From: Pseudorhodoferax sp. Leaf267
Lineage (GTDB): Bacteria > Pseudomonadota > Gammaproteobacteria > Burkholderiales > Burkholderiaceae_C
Assembly: GCF_001422405.1 (NCBI RefSeq)
Contig: NZ_LMMV01000001.1
Location: 125,275 to 189,274, forward strand
Direction of reading: 5' to 3'
Length of the DNA stretch: 64,000 nucleotides
The position numbers were made by a program, and so were the translations under genes. Shown piece after piece: positions 8,785 to 18,148 of this stretch (positions are counted from its first letter, which is position 1; every line of letters starts with the position of its first letter). The notes beneath the pieces are model-generated. The model had not been told where the DNA came from. It saw nothing but the letters and a program-made list of their open reading frames with translations, and did no database searches.

Positions 8785-9252
8785 TCAGGTGCACAGCGCC
8801 CGGATCGATTCCGGGATCGGCACCGCGCGGATGGCGCGGTCGTCGCCATCACGGTGCGCCGCGAAGATGCGCACCTCCTCGCATTCCATGATCAGGTCGG
8901 GCGCGCCCGTGCCATCGGGCTGCGCGCGCAGCACGCGGTAGCTCTGCGTGAAGCTGCTGCGGCGCCAGGCCGACACGCGGGCCTCGATCTGCAACAGGTC
9001 GCCGTAGCTGGCGGTCTTCACGAACCGGGCCTGTGTGTCCACCAGCGGCGTGCCGAGGATGCCCGTGGTCTTCTCCAGTTCGTGCCAGGGCGGCACACCG
9101 CAGGTGGTGAAGAAGTGCTGCGAGGCCGCGTCGATCCAGCGGAAGTAGTTCGGAAACCAGACGATGCGTGCCGGGTCGCAGTCGCCGAACTCGACGCGCA
9201 CGTGGTGCACGACGGTGCGGGAGGCGGGGGCTGCAACAGGCGTCTCGGGCAT
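8785..9252 (-). CDS. Hotdog-fold acyl-CoA thioesterase (4HBT type)
   Basis: This 155-residue protein has the 4-hydroxybenzoyl-CoA thioesterase/YbgC signature (FGDCDPARIVWFPNYFRWID at residues 22-41). The Asp at the DPARIV segment is the expected catalytic acid. It should hydrolyse an acyl- or aroyl-CoA; the true substrate cannot be told. The ATG at 9252 gives the usual family length. It lies 34 bases after the hybrid kinase gene on the same strand and may be transcribed with it. Its stop faces the flagellar-like gene with a 6-base gap. Confidence 0.85.
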   Translation of the reverse strand: MPETPVAAPASRTVVHHVRVEFGDCDPARIVWFPNYFRWIDAASQHFFTTCGVPPWHELEKTTGILGTPLVDTQARFVKTASYGDLLQIEARVSAWRRSSFTQSYRVLRAQPDGTGAPDLIMECEEVRIFAAHRDGDDRAIRAVPIPESIRALCT

Positions 9253-9286
9253 GCGGCATTGTGCCGGTGCACCCTGGTGCGGCGCC

Positions 9287-12200
9287 CTACAGCACCAGGT
9301 CGCGCGCGGCGGCCGCCTGGCGCAGGTCGTCCAGCGCCTGCTCGAACTCGTACTCGCCCAGCGCGCTTTCGATGCGCGCCGTGGCGCTGGCGCCCAGCAT
9401 CTGGCGCAGCGCGGCGCGGTGGGCGCTGAAATGGTCGCCGGCCTCGCCGTCGCTGGCGGCCAGCAGTTGCGCGAGCCGCGTGGCATGGGCTGCGGCCGAG
9501 GCCAGGTCCTGCGCGGCGGGCGTGGTCTCGGCAACGTCGTCGCGTGCCAGTGCACGGCGCAGGTCGGCGATGGCCTGGGCCAGGTCGGCGCCGAACGCGG
9601 CGGCCGGCGGCCCGGCGTCGCCGTTGCTGCCGATGGCCTGCTCCAGCGTGGCGGCGCTGCGCTGCACGGCGGCCAGGCCGATGTTGCCGGCCACGCCGCG
9701 CACGGTGTGGGCGATGCGCTCGGCCGTGGCGCTGTCGCCCGCGGCCAGCGCGGCGGCGATGCGCTGGTCGGCGTCGGCCTGCTTGTCGGCGAACTGGCGC
9801 AGCAGCCGCAGGTACAGCGCACGGTTGCCGCCCACGCGCAACAGGCCGGCGGCCGCGTCCAGCCCTGGCACCGCGGGCAGTGGCATCGCCTCGGGGGCTG
9901 CGGCCGGGGCTGCGCGTGGCGGGGCGCCGGCCGTGGGCGCGGCGCTGCGCGTGCGCACCCAGCGCGCCAGCGTGTCGAACATGGCCTGCGGGTCGAGCGG
10001 CTTGGTGATGTGGTCGACCATGCCCACGGCCAGGCAGCGCTCGCGTTCCTCGGCCATGGCGTGCGCCGTCATGGCGATGATCGGCAGGTCGGCCAGGCGG
10101 GTGTCGGCGCGGATGGCGCGCGTGGCCTCGATGCCGTCGAGCACGGGCATCTGCAGGTCCATCAGCACGGCGTCGTAGGTGCTGCCGTCGCTGGCCATGT
10201 CCACGGCCTGCCGGCCGTCGTTGGCAATCACCACGCTGGCGCCGGCGCCTTCGAGCAGCTCGACGGCGATCTGCTGGTTGATCTCGTTGTCCTCGGCCAG
10301 CAGCAGGCGCGCGCCGCGCAGCGGCAGCGTCTCGGCCGCTGACGCCCCGGCCTGGGGCGGCGCGGCGCCGTGCGGGGCCAGCAGGCGGGCCAGCGTGTCG
10401 ACCAGCGTGGACGGGCTGACCGGCTTGACGATGAACGCATCGACACCGGCGCGCTCGGCCTGCGCTCGCACCTGTTCCTGGCCGAAGGCCGTGGCCATCA
10501 CGATGTGCGCCGGCCGGCGGATGCGCGCGATGCGCGCAACCGTGGCGATGCCGTCCAGCCCGGGCATGCGCCAGTCCACCAGCAGCAGGCCGAAGGGCTG
10601 GCCGGCGCCGGCCTGCTCGACGGCGGCGATGGCCTCGTCGCCCGACGCCGCCGTGTGCACCGCGAAGCCCAGCTCGCCCAGCAGGGCCGAGAAGATCTCG
10701 CGCGCCGCGGCGTTGTCGTCCACCACCAGCGCGCGCATGCCGCGGGCCGATGCCGGCATGGCCAGTCGCGCCGCGGGCGGTGCCAGGCTCAGCCCGAGCC
10801 GGGCCGTGAACCAGAACAGGCTGCCCTGGCCGGGGGCGGATTCGACCTGGATGCTGCCGCCCATGGCCTCGGCCAGGCGCTTGCTGATGGTCAGGCCCAG
10901 GCCGGTGCCGCCGTACTTGCGCGTGGTGGAGCCATCGGCCTGCGAGAAGGCCTGGAACAGCCGGGCTGCCTGCTCGGCCGTCATGCCGATGCCGCTGTCG
11001 CGCACGTCCACGCGCAGCAGCACGCTGTCGGCACCGCGCTCCAGTGGCCGCGCGCTGACGACGACCTGGCCCGCGTCGGTGAACTTGATCGCATTGCTGA
11101 CCAGGTTGGTCACGATCTGCCCCAGGCGCAGCGGGTCGCCCACGAGCGTGGGGGGCAGCGCGGGGTCGGCGTCCAGCAGCAGCTCCAGCCCCTTGTCGGA
11201 CGCCTTCTGCCCCAGCAACGAAGCCACGTTGCCCAGCACCTCGTCGAGCTGGAACGGCACGGCCTCCAGGTCCAGCTTGCCGGCCTCGACCTTGGAGAAG
11301 TCCAGGATGTCGTTGATGATCCCCAGCAGCGCCGTGCCGGCGCCGTGCACCTTGGCGATGTAGTCGCGCTGCTTGGGGTTTAGATCGGTGCGCAGCGCCA
11401 GGTGCGACATGCCGATGATGGCGTTCATGGGCGTGCGGATCTCATGGCTCATGTTGGCCAGGAACATCGACTTGGCCTGCGTCGCCTCGTCGGCCGTGCG
11501 CTTGGCCTCGCGCAGCGCCTCGGCGGCCTCGTTCTCGGCCGTCACGTCGTCCATGGTCCAGACCGCCCCGTGCGCCGCGTCGCCGTCGATGAAGCGGCCT
11601 TGCATGCGGCACCAGAAGCGCGAGCCGTCCTTGCGCATCACCTGCTGGTCGTGCCGGCCTTCGACACCCAGGCGCGCATAGGCCATGGCACGGCCCTGCG
11701 CATAGGACTCGTCGTCGGGATACCAGATGCGCGTGGGCTGGCCCAGCAGCTCGCCCGGGCCGTAGCCGAAGATCTCCTCCATGCGGCGGTTGCAGTGCTC
11801 GATGGTGCGGTTGCGCACGATGCAGATGCCCACGCCGACGGTCTCGAAGATGGCCAGCTGCGCGGCGTGGGCCATGCGCAGCGCGTCCTCGGCGCGCTTG
11901 CGCTCGGTGATGTCGTCGATCATCCAGATCGTGGCGCGCTCGTAGCCCGGCCGCGTGATGGCGCGGGCGCGGGCATAGGCGTCGAAGGTGCTGCCGTCCT
12001 GGCGCGCGGCGGTCCACTCGCCGCTGAACACCCGGCCGGCCGCGAAGGCCTGGCCCACGGCGGCGCCGAAGCGCTGCATCTCGGCCTCGCTCGGGTACAG
12101 GCAGCGCGAGTCCTGGCCGACCAGGCTGTCCGTGTCGGCGAAGCCGAACATGCGGGCGAACTGCGGGTTGGCACGCAGCAGCCGGCCATCGCCGGTGTAG

Positions 12201-12760
12201 ACGATGCCGACCTGCAGGTTGTCCAGCAGCAGGTGTTGCTCGTCGGCCAGCACGCGCAGGCGTTCGGCGGCATCGTGTTCGTCGCCGATGTCGTCGATCC
12301 ACGTGGCCAGCAGCGTCTCTTCGCCCACCTGCACGCGTGATGAACTCAGTCGTGCCCAGAACACGGTGCCGTCCTTGCGCACCAGCCGCGTCTCGGCGTT
12401 GCGGATGCGCTGGTCGCGCTGCATCAGCGCGACCAGGCGTTCGCGCCCTTCGCCCTGGTCGGCGTGCACGGCGCTGGCGCGCAGCGTGGGCAGCTCGTCC
12501 TGGGTGTAGCCGAAGATCTCCAGCCAGCGCGGGTTGACATGGCGGATGCGGCCCTCACGGTCGGCCACGAGCAGGGCCGACAGGCCCGATTCCATCACCG
12601 TGCGCAAAAAGGTCTCGCTGTCGGCCAGGGCCTGCTGGCGCTGCACCGCGTCGGCCTGCAGCCGGCGCAGCGCGTGGCGGGTGGCGGCCAGGCGCCACAG
12701 CGCCAGTGCGGCAACGCCGAACGACAGCAACGCCAGCAGCGCAAGCCCAGGTTCGCCCAA
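9287..12760 (-). CDS. Hybrid sensor histidine kinase with three PAS, two receiver and one Hpt domain
   Basis: This 1157-residue protein carries a full internal phosphorelay. An N-terminal membrane helix (about 4-22) is followed by three PAS domains (roughly 45-165, 170-290, 295-410). HisKA follows with phospho-acceptor His439 ([11 protein letters not shown]), then an HATPase with DSGIGMT and [13 protein letters not shown]. Two receivers come next, with Asp in [12 protein letters not shown] and [15 protein letters not shown]-terminal Hpt domain has His1018 (IAHTVRG). The start is TTG at 12760 with GGGAGA just upstream. No output regulator is next to it, so the phosphate probably goes to a distant response regulator. 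BarA/TorS-like architecture; the signal is unknown. Confidence 0.9.
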   Translation of the reverse strand: MGEPGLALLALLSFGVAALALWRLAATRHALRRLQADAVQRQQALADSETFLRTVMESGLSALLVADREGRIRHVNPRWLEIFGYTQDELPTLRASAVHADQGEGRERLVALMQRDQRIRNAETRLVRKDGTVFWARLSSSRVQVGEETLLATWIDDIGDEHDAAERLRVLADEQHLLLDNLQVGIVYTGDGRLLRANPQFARMFGFADTDSLVGQDSRCLYPSEAEMQRFGAAVGQAFAAGRVFSGEWTAARQDGSTFDAYARARAITRPGYERATIWMIDDITERKRAEDALRMAHAAQLAIFETVGVGICIVRNRTIEHCNRRMEEIFGYGPGELLGQPTRIWYPDDESYAQGRAMAYARLGVEGRHDQQVMRKDGSRFWCRMQGRFIDGDAAHGAVWTMDDVTAENEAAEALREAKRTADEATQAKSMFLANMSHEIRTPMNAIIGMSHLALRTDLNPKQRDYIAKVHGAGTALLGIINDILDFSKVEAGKLDLEAVPFQLDEVLGNVASLLGQKASDKGLELLLDADPALPPTLVGDPLRLGQIVTNLVSNAIKFTDAGQVVVSARPLERGADSVLLRVDVRDSGIGMTAEQAARLFQAFSQADGSTTRKYGGTGLGLTISKRLAEAMGGSIQVESAPGQGSLFWFTARLGLSLAPPAARLAMPASARGMRALVVDDNAAAREIFSALLGELGFAVHTAASGDEAIAAVEQAGAGQPFGLLLVDWRMPGLDGIATVARIARIRRPAHIVMATAFGQEQVRAQAERAGVDAFIVKPVSPSTLVDTLARLLAPHGAAPPQAGASAAETLPLRGARLLLAEDNEINQQIAVELLEGAGASVVIANDGRQAVDMASDGSTYDAVLMDLQMPVLDGIEATRAIRADTRLADLPIIAMTAHAMAEERERCLAVGMVDHITKPLDPQAMFDTLARWVRTRSAAPTAGAPPRAAPAAAPEAMPLPAVPGLDAAAGLLRVGGNRALYLRLLRQFADKQADADQRIAAALAAGDSATAERIAHTVRGVAGNIGLAAVQRSAATLEQAIGSNGDAGPPAAAFGADLAQAIADLRRALARDDVAETTPAAQDLASAAAHATRLAQLLAASDGEAGDHFSAHRAALRQMLGASATARIESALGEYEFEQALDDLRQAAAARDLVL

Positions 12761-12870
12761 TGTGTCTCCCGCCTTTCGCCAACGGACCTTGCCATGGCCA
12801 CTGCAGCGAGCGCGGCCGGTGAGCGGCCGTTATAGGCCATCCCGGCGGGGCGAACAATAGGCAGCGCGGC

Positions 12871-13836
12871 TCAATCGCCGCGGATGCCACGCTCCCGGAT
12901 GATGGCGCCGAAGCGTGCGGAGTCGTCCAGCGCCCGCTGGTGGAACTGCGCGGGCGTGAGCGGCAGTGCTTCGCCGCCCAGGGCCAGCATGCGCTCGCGC
13001 AGCGCTGGCGTGGCCAGGATGCGGTTGATCTCGCGGTTCAACCGCGCCACCACCTCCGGCGGCGTGCCGGCCGGCGCGTAGAAGCCGAACACGGTGTCGG
13101 CGTCGAAGCCCTTGAGCCCGGCCTCGGCCAGCGTCGGCACATCGGGGAAGGCCGGCGAGCGCTGCGGGCTGCCCACGGCCAACAGGCGCAGCTTGCCGGC
13201 GCGCACCTGGTTCAGGCCGATGCCGGGGTCGAAGAAGAAGTCGATCTGGCCGGCCAGCAGGTCCTGCAGCGCCGGGGCGGCGCCCCGGTAGGGCACGTGC
13301 ACGGCGAACACGCCGGCCTGGCTCTTCATCATCTCGCCGGCCAGGTGCGGCGAGCTGCCGTTGCCGGGCGATCCATAGGACAGCTTGCCGGGGTTGGCCT
13401 TCAGGTAGGCGATGAACCCGGCGATGGTGGCCGGGGGCAGGTCGGGCCGCACCAGCAGGTAGACCAGCACGCGTGCCGCGGCGGCGACCGGCACCAGGTC
13501 GCGTGCCGGATCGAACGCCATGCGCGTGTAGATATGCGGGTTGACCGAGACCATGCCGCCCGAACTCATGAGCAGGGTGTAGCCGTCGGGCGCGGATCTG
13601 GCCACGGCCTCGCCGCCGATGTTGCCGTTGGCACCGGCGCGGTTCTCCACGACCACCGGCTGGCCCAGGGCCTCGGCCAGCGGCACGCCCACGGCGCGTG
13701 CGATCTGGTCGGCCGCGCCACCCGGCGGGAAGTTGACGACGAGCCGGATGGGCTTGGCAGGCCAGGCCTGGGCCTGGGCGGTGCTGGCACAGGCTGCGGC
13801 CAGGGCCGCGAGGACGGTGCGTCGGTGCAATTGCAT
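12871..13836 (-). CDS. Bug/TctC-type periplasmic solute-binding protein
   Basis: The 321-residue product has a signal peptide (MQLHRRTVLAALAAACASTA) and the Bug family opening (WPAKPIRLVVNFPPGGAADQ), with a well-conserved family core to the end. Such proteins bind carboxylates for tripartite tricarboxylate transporters and are greatly expanded in Burkholderiales, often without adjacent TctA/TctB, as here. ATG at 13836 is preceded by AGGAGA. It starts 31 bases after the benzoylformate decarboxylase stop on the same strand, so a shared transcript and an aromatic or 2-oxo acid ligand are plausible; the ligand is inference. Confidence 0.9.
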   Translation of the reverse strand: MQLHRRTVLAALAAACASTAQAQAWPAKPIRLVVNFPPGGAADQIARAVGVPLAEALGQPVVVENRAGANGNIGGEAVARSAPDGYTLLMSSGGMVSVNPHIYTRMAFDPARDLVPVAAAARVLVYLLVRPDLPPATIAGFIAYLKANPGKLSYGSPGNGSSPHLAGEMMKSQAGVFAVHVPYRGAAPALQDLLAGQIDFFFDPGIGLNQVRAGKLRLLAVGSPQRSPAFPDVPTLAEAGLKGFDADTVFGFYAPAGTPPEVVARLNREINRILATPALRERMLALGGEALPLTPAQFHQRALDDSARFGAIIRERGIRGD

Positions 13837-13867
13837 CAAGGTCTCCTGGTGTTGTGCTGTGGTGTGT

Positions 13868-15472
13868 TCAATCGATCTCGATGTCCAGCAGCGTGGGCAC
13901 GCTCGAGGCCAGCGCCTGCGGTAGCAGCGCGCGCAGGCTGGCCGCATCGGTGGCGCGCAGGCCCACGCAGCCCTGGGCCTGCGCCAGGCCCACGAAGTCG
14001 ATGCCGGGCAGGGCGGTGCCCGGCAGCTCGGCGCCGGGCGCGAAGCCGAAGGCCGGTGCGAACATGTTGAGCGCCGCGTAGCCGCGGTTGTTCAGGATCA
14101 GGAAGGTGATGGGCAGGCGCAGCTGGGCCGCGCTCCACAGCGCCTGGATGCTGTAGAGGCTGGAGCCGTCGCCGATCAGCGCGATCACCTTCTCGCCGGG
14201 CCGGCCCAGCGCCACGCCCACGGCGGCCGGCAGGCTGTAGCCCAGGCCGCCGCTGCACATGGTGTAGAAGCTGCCGCTCTCGCGCATGGGCAGATGCTGC
14301 TGCATGACAGGGCGGGCGCTCGGCGCCTCCTCCACCACGATGTCGCCGGGGCGGCGCGCCAGGTTCAACTGGTGCAGCACGTAGGCGGCCGACATGCGTT
14401 CGCCCGCGGCCGGGGCTGCTGGCTCGGGCGGCGCGGCGCGCCGTGGCGGCGCCTGCCGGGCGCCGCCGGCCACGGGCCGGGCCAGCAGGTCCAGCACGCC
14501 CAGCCGGATGTTGCCGACCACGGCCAGGCCCACCGGGCTCCAGGCCGCCATCGCCGGGTCGTCGATGAGCTGCGCCAGCTGCGCGCCGGCCGGCAGGTGC
14601 GGGCCCGCGCCCTCGACGTGGTAGGTGAACACGGGTGCACCGAGCGCCAGCACGGCGTCGCTGCCCTCCAGCAGCTGCACGATGCGCTCGCGCATGGCGG
14701 GCAGGAAGCCGGCGAACAGCGGGTGGTGTTCGGGAAAGCCCGCGCGGCCCGACATGGGCGCCACCCACACGCGGGCCTGGTAGCGCTCGGCCAGCGCGAC
14801 CACGGCGTCCCAGGCGCCGGCGCGGTCCACGGCCGCGCCTACCACCAGGGCCGGGCGGCGGCTGGCGTCCAGCTGCTGGCCGATGCGCTCGAGCAGCTCG
14901 GGCTCGGGCCGGGCCATGGTGCTCACGGTGCGCGGCGCCACAGGCTGCGCTGGCCGCGCCCAGTCGTCCGCCGGGATCGACACCAGCACCGGCCCCTTGG
15001 GCTCCTGCATGGCCATGTAGTAGGCGCGGGCGATGGCCAGCGGCACGTCCTGCGCACGCGCCGGCTCGCAGCTCCATTTGACGTAGGGCTTGGGCAGCTC
15101 GGTGGCCTGGGCCGAGAACAGGAAGGGCTCGAACGGCAGGATGGACCGCGCCTGCTGCCCGGCCGTGATCACCAGCGGCGTGCGGTTCTTGTGCGCCGTG
15201 AAGATGTTGCCCATGGCGTGGCCCACGCCGGCGGCCGAATGCAGGTTGATGAAGGCCGCATTGCCGGTCGCCTGGGCGTAGCCGTCGGCCATGCCGACCA
15301 CGACCGATTCCTGCAGGCCCAGCACGTAGCGGAAGTCGGCCGGGAAATCCAGAAACAGCGGCAGTTCGGTGGAGCCCGGGTTGCCGAAGATGGTCGTCAT
15401 GCCCAGGCTGCGCAGCAGGTCGAGCACGGCATGGCGCACGGTGGTGGGTTCGGTGGTGGCAGATTCGGTCAT
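13868..15472 (-). CDS. mdlC: Benzoylformate decarboxylase (thiamine diphosphate enzyme)
   Basis: Benzoylformate decarboxylase turns benzoylformate into benzaldehyde and CO2 in mandelate degradation, using ThDP. The 534 residues match the family length. Recognisable are the active-site Ser34 in FGNPGSTELP, the cofactor-activating Glu55 in LGLQES, His78 in INLHSAAG, and a YHVEG segment in place of the second active-site His. The ThDP motif begins GDGSSLYSIQALWSAAQ. Overall similarity to the Pseudomonas enzyme looks strong, but related ThDP decarboxylases cannot be excluded. No mandelate dehydrogenase or benzaldehyde dehydrogenase lies beside it, so the pathway here may be different or scattered. 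Confidence 0.8.
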   Translation of the reverse strand: MTESATTEPTTVRHAVLDLLRSLGMTTIFGNPGSTELPLFLDFPADFRYVLGLQESVVVGMADGYAQATGNAAFINLHSAAGVGHAMGNIFTAHKNRTPLVITAGQQARSILPFEPFLFSAQATELPKPYVKWSCEPARAQDVPLAIARAYYMAMQEPKGPVLVSIPADDWARPAQPVAPRTVSTMARPEPELLERIGQQLDASRRPALVVGAAVDRAGAWDAVVALAERYQARVWVAPMSGRAGFPEHHPLFAGFLPAMRERIVQLLEGSDAVLALGAPVFTYHVEGAGPHLPAGAQLAQLIDDPAMAAWSPVGLAVVGNIRLGVLDLLARPVAGGARQAPPRRAAPPEPAAPAAGERMSAAYVLHQLNLARRPGDIVVEEAPSARPVMQQHLPMRESGSFYTMCSGGLGYSLPAAVGVALGRPGEKVIALIGDGSSLYSIQALWSAAQLRLPITFLILNNRGYAALNMFAPAFGFAPGAELPGTALPGIDFVGLAQAQGCVGLRATDAASLRALLPQALASSVPTLLDIEID

Positions 15473-15744
15473 GTGCGTGGGGATCGGTGGCGTTGGTGGG
15501 CTGGGCCGGCCATCTTCGGGCGCTGCGGCGCGCGCGCAATAGGGCCTGCCCCGCGGGCCGCCGTGCGGCTGTCGGCCACCGCCCGCGCGCATGGGGGCGA
15601 TTTGCCTACGGGGATGCCGGGCCTTGGCGGCTGCATGCAATCGGTTTGCGCGTGCAGGATGCAAGCCATGCAGGCCACCGCTTTTGCGGACCGTTCCAGA
15701 TCCTGGCCTGCACGCTTTCATCACGCCATCCGAGGATTTTCCCC

Positions 15745-16146
15745 ATGACCCCCAACACCTCCCTCCACCGCCGCGTCGCCCGTCCTGCCGCTGCCGTGCT
15801 GGCGCTGAGCGCCGCCCTGTTCCTGGGAGCCTGCGCCAGCAAGGGCCCGCCACCGACCGACGCGCTGGCCACGGCCCGCGCCGCGATCACGCAAGCCGAA
15901 GCCGCCCAGGCCGGCCAGCTTGCGCCGGTCGAACTGCTGGCCGCTCGTGACAAGCTCGTGAAGGCGGATGCCGCCATGCGCGCCGAGCAATTCCCCGAGG
16001 CCCGCCGCCTGGCCAACCAGGCCGAGGCCGATGGCGTGCTGGCCGAGCGCAAGGCACGCGCCGAGCGTTCGCGCCAGGCGGCCGTGGAGCTGGACCGCGC
16101 CAACGCTGCGCTCAAGCAGGAAGCCGGCAAGCGCACCACGCAGTAA
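15745..16146 (+). CDS. DUF4398 lipoprotein
   Basis: The 133-residue protein has a lipoprotein signal ending FLGAC, with lipidated Cys30, followed by an Ala/Glu/Lys/Arg-rich helical coiled region of the DUF4398 type (AITQAEAAQAGQLAPVELL). It should sit in the periplasm attached to a membrane. It is followed 81 bases later by a second DUF4398 protein fused to OmpA, and they likely act together in envelope structure. The divergent region 15473-15744 upstream must hold promoters for this gene and for mdlC, but I cannot place them. Confidence 0.8.
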   Translation: MTPNTSLHRRVARPAAAVLALSAALFLGACASKGPPPTDALATARAAITQAEAAQAGQLAPVELLAARDKLVKADAAMRAEQFPEARRLANQAEADGVLAERKARAERSRQAAVELDRANAALKQEAGKRTTQ

Positions 16147-16227
16147 GCCGCCGCGCTGCCCATCCATTCACATTCGGCCCGCGCGCTGCAGATGCGGCGG
16201 CGCAGCCGACACCCCAAGGAAACCGCC

Positions 16228-17124
16228 ATGAACATCTCTTTCTCGAACCTGCGCATCCACCGCGGCCTGGCCCTGGCGCCACTGACTGCCTTGCTGCTGG
16301 TGGCCTGCGCCTCCTCGCCCACCAGCAACCCGGCGCTGGAAGAGGCCCGCAGCCTCTACAGCCGTGCCTCCAGCGACGCCGACACCGCCCGCAGCGCGCC
16401 GCTGGACCTGCGCCGCGCCCAGGACGCGCTGCAGCGCGGCGACGCGGCGCTCAAGGCCGGTGAGGACCTGAACACTGTGGAGCACTATGCCTACCTGGCG
16501 CGCCAGAGCGCCAACACGGCGCTGCAGTCCGGCGACATCGCCCGCTCCGAGCAGGCCGTGACCGCCGCCGCGGCCGAGCGCAACCGCATCCTGATCAGCG
16601 CGCGTGGTGCCGAGGCCGACCAGGCCCGTGCCCAGGCCGAGCGGGAACGCCAGCAGGCCGAGCTGGCGCGCAGCCAGGCACAGCAGCAGGGCGCTGCCGC
16701 GCAGGCCGCCCAGGCCCGCGTGGCGCGGCTGCAGCAGGAGATGGCCGCGCTGCAGGCGCAGCAGACCGAGCGCGGCATGGTGCTGACCCTGGGCGACGTG
16801 CTGTTCGACACCGGCCGTGCCGAGCTCAAGCCCGGTGCCTTCGCCACGCTGGACCGCCTGGCCCAGTTCATGCGCGACAACCCCGAGCGCACGCTGGACA
16901 TCGAAGGCCACACCGACTCCACCGGCTCCGATGCGCTGAACCTGGCGTTGTCGCAGCAACGCGCGGAATCGGTGCGCGGCGCGCTGGTCGCGCGTGGCGT
17001 GGACGGCGGCCGCATCGTCACCAAGGGCTTGGGCAAGGCCGTGCCCGTGGCGAGCAACGACACCGGCGAAGGCCGCCAGCGCAACCGGCGCGTGGAGATC
17101 GTGATCTCCAACACGCGCGGCTAG
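16228..17124 (+). CDS. DUF4398-OmpA lipoprotein (peptidoglycan-associated)
   Basis: This 298-residue lipoprotein has a lipobox LLVAC (Cys27). A helical DUF4398 region with Ala/Gln/Arg coiled coil runs from about 35 to 185. A C-terminal OmpA/Pal peptidoglycan-binding domain follows (VLFDTGRAELKPGA, then IEGHTDSTGS and a closing GEGRQRNRRVEI). It probably anchors the outer membrane to peptidoglycan. ATG at 16228 has AAGGA 7 bases upstream. Its TAG shares bases with the stop of the convergent hydrolase (CTAG, 17121-17124). Confidence 0.88.
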   Translation: MNISFSNLRIHRGLALAPLTALLLVACASSPTSNPALEEARSLYSRASSDADTARSAPLDLRRAQDALQRGDAALKAGEDLNTVEHYAYLARQSANTALQSGDIARSEQAVTAAAAERNRILISARGAEADQARAQAERERQQAELARSQAQQQGAAAQAAQARVARLQQEMAALQAQQTERGMVLTLGDVLFDTGRAELKPGAFATLDRLAQFMRDNPERTLDIEGHTDSTGSDALNLALSQQRAESVRGALVARGVDGGRIVTKGLGKAVPVASNDTGEGRQRNRRVEIVISNTRG

Positions 17125-17976
17125 GCTCCGATTGCCTTGCAGGCTGGCACGCCGCCCGCGTCCAGCCAAGCCCGCACGCAGGCCCGGAACGCTTCGGGCT
17201 TGTCGAGCATGACCCAGTGCCCGGTCGGCAGCGCCTGCACAGCGCTGCCGGGCCGGGCTTTCAATTGGGCAATCCATTCGGGTGAATGGAACATGAAGAG
17301 CTTGCGCTCGCCATAGATGTACAGCACCGGGCAGGCCAGGTCCGCTACCGTCGCCAGCCCCGAGAGGCCACCGGCCGTGCCGAACCAGCGCATGGCATTA
17401 CGGGTAGCCCATCTGCGCGCCGATCTGTCCAGGTGTGGCGCGGCAGCGCAGCCGGCGCGCCATCCACCGCGCCATGCGCGTGCCCAGGCCGCCGCCCAGC
17501 TTGTAGGCCACGGCCAGCCACACCTGGTAACCGAACACCATGCGCCGGCCCTTGGGCCCCAGGGCGCGCTGCAGCGGCGCGCTGTTGTGGTCGCCCACGT
17601 CGACACCCACGATGCGCGCCACGCGCGCGGGGCGGCGTGCGGCGTACTCGTACCCGAACACACAGCCCCAGTCGTGCAGCAGCAGCGTGACGGGCGCGGC
17701 CACGCCGGCGGCGTCCAGCACGGCATCGATGAGCTGCACCATGCGGGCGGCCGAGGTCGCGCGTGGCGGCTGGGCGAGGTCGAAGCCCGGCAGCGTGAAG
17801 CGGATGCAGCGGTAGCCGGTGGCCAGCGCGGCCACGGTCGCGTCCCACAGCGCCAGGGTGTCGGGCCAGCCGTGCAGCAGCAGGACGAGCGGGGCCTTGG
17901 GCGGGCCGTCGACGCGCACGTCCACGCCGTCGACGCGCAACGGGGCCAGGAGCAATGGCGGTGGCGTGGCGGGCAT
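17121..17976 (-). pseudogene. Frameshifted epoxide-hydrolase-like alpha/beta hydrolase
   Basis: The N-terminal part (17976 to 17401, 192 codons) carries the oxyanion motif HGWPDT and the nucleophile elbow LLHDWGCVFG, an Asp-nucleophile type as in epoxide hydrolases and haloalkane dehalogenases. It stops at TAA (17400-17398). The remainder, from AMRWFGTAGG through GERKLFMFH to the catalytic-His segment TGHWVMLDKPE, continues in another frame. The net change is one extra base near 17400; removing it would give about 284 residues. The break separates nucleophile from His, so the product should be inactive. ATG at 17976 has AGGGAAAA upstream. A sequencing error is possible, although the spot is not a long homopolymer. 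Confidence 0.8.
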
Positions 17977-18034
17977 CGGGTTTTCCCTGGACGGATCGGT
18001 CGCGCATGGTAGCCAGCCCGGCAACGGCCGCACG

Positions 18035-18040
18035 TAATAT
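18035..18040 (+). promoter_or_regulatory. Candidate -10 box of the purine ABC operon
   Basis: TAATAT occurs in an otherwise GC-rich stretch about 108 bases before the ATPase start. It is the best -10 match between the divergent hydrolase and this operon. No clear -35 box accompanies it. A transcript starting just after it would carry the folded leader at 18049-18110. Confidence 0.4.
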
Positions 18041-18048
18041 CGGCGACC

Positions 18049-18110
18049 GCATGCCCGGTTTTGGTGCGCTGCCGGCCTCTGCGAGGTGGCATCGAGCTTG
18101 CTGGGCATGC
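18049..18110 (+). promoter_or_regulatory. Structured leader upstream of the purine/nucleoside ABC operon
   Basis: GCATGCCC (18049-18056) and GGGCATGC (18103-18110) form a perfect 8-bp closing stem. Inside it, 18071-18090 folds into a second hairpin (GCC with GGC, CCTC with GAGG, one bulged G). After it come ACTTATCTCC (18112-18121) and CCTTGAGGTGCCTCCC (18127-18142), directly before the ATG at 18149. That ATG has no well-spaced Shine-Dalgarno: GAGG at 18131 is 14 bases away and could pair with CCTC at 18137. The arrangement suggests a cis-regulatory RNA, and a purine-sensing one would fit the genes. I cannot assign it to a known riboswitch class. Confidence 0.4.
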
Positions 18111-18148
18111 AGACTTATCTCCGCTGCCTTGAGGTGCCTCCCGACAAC

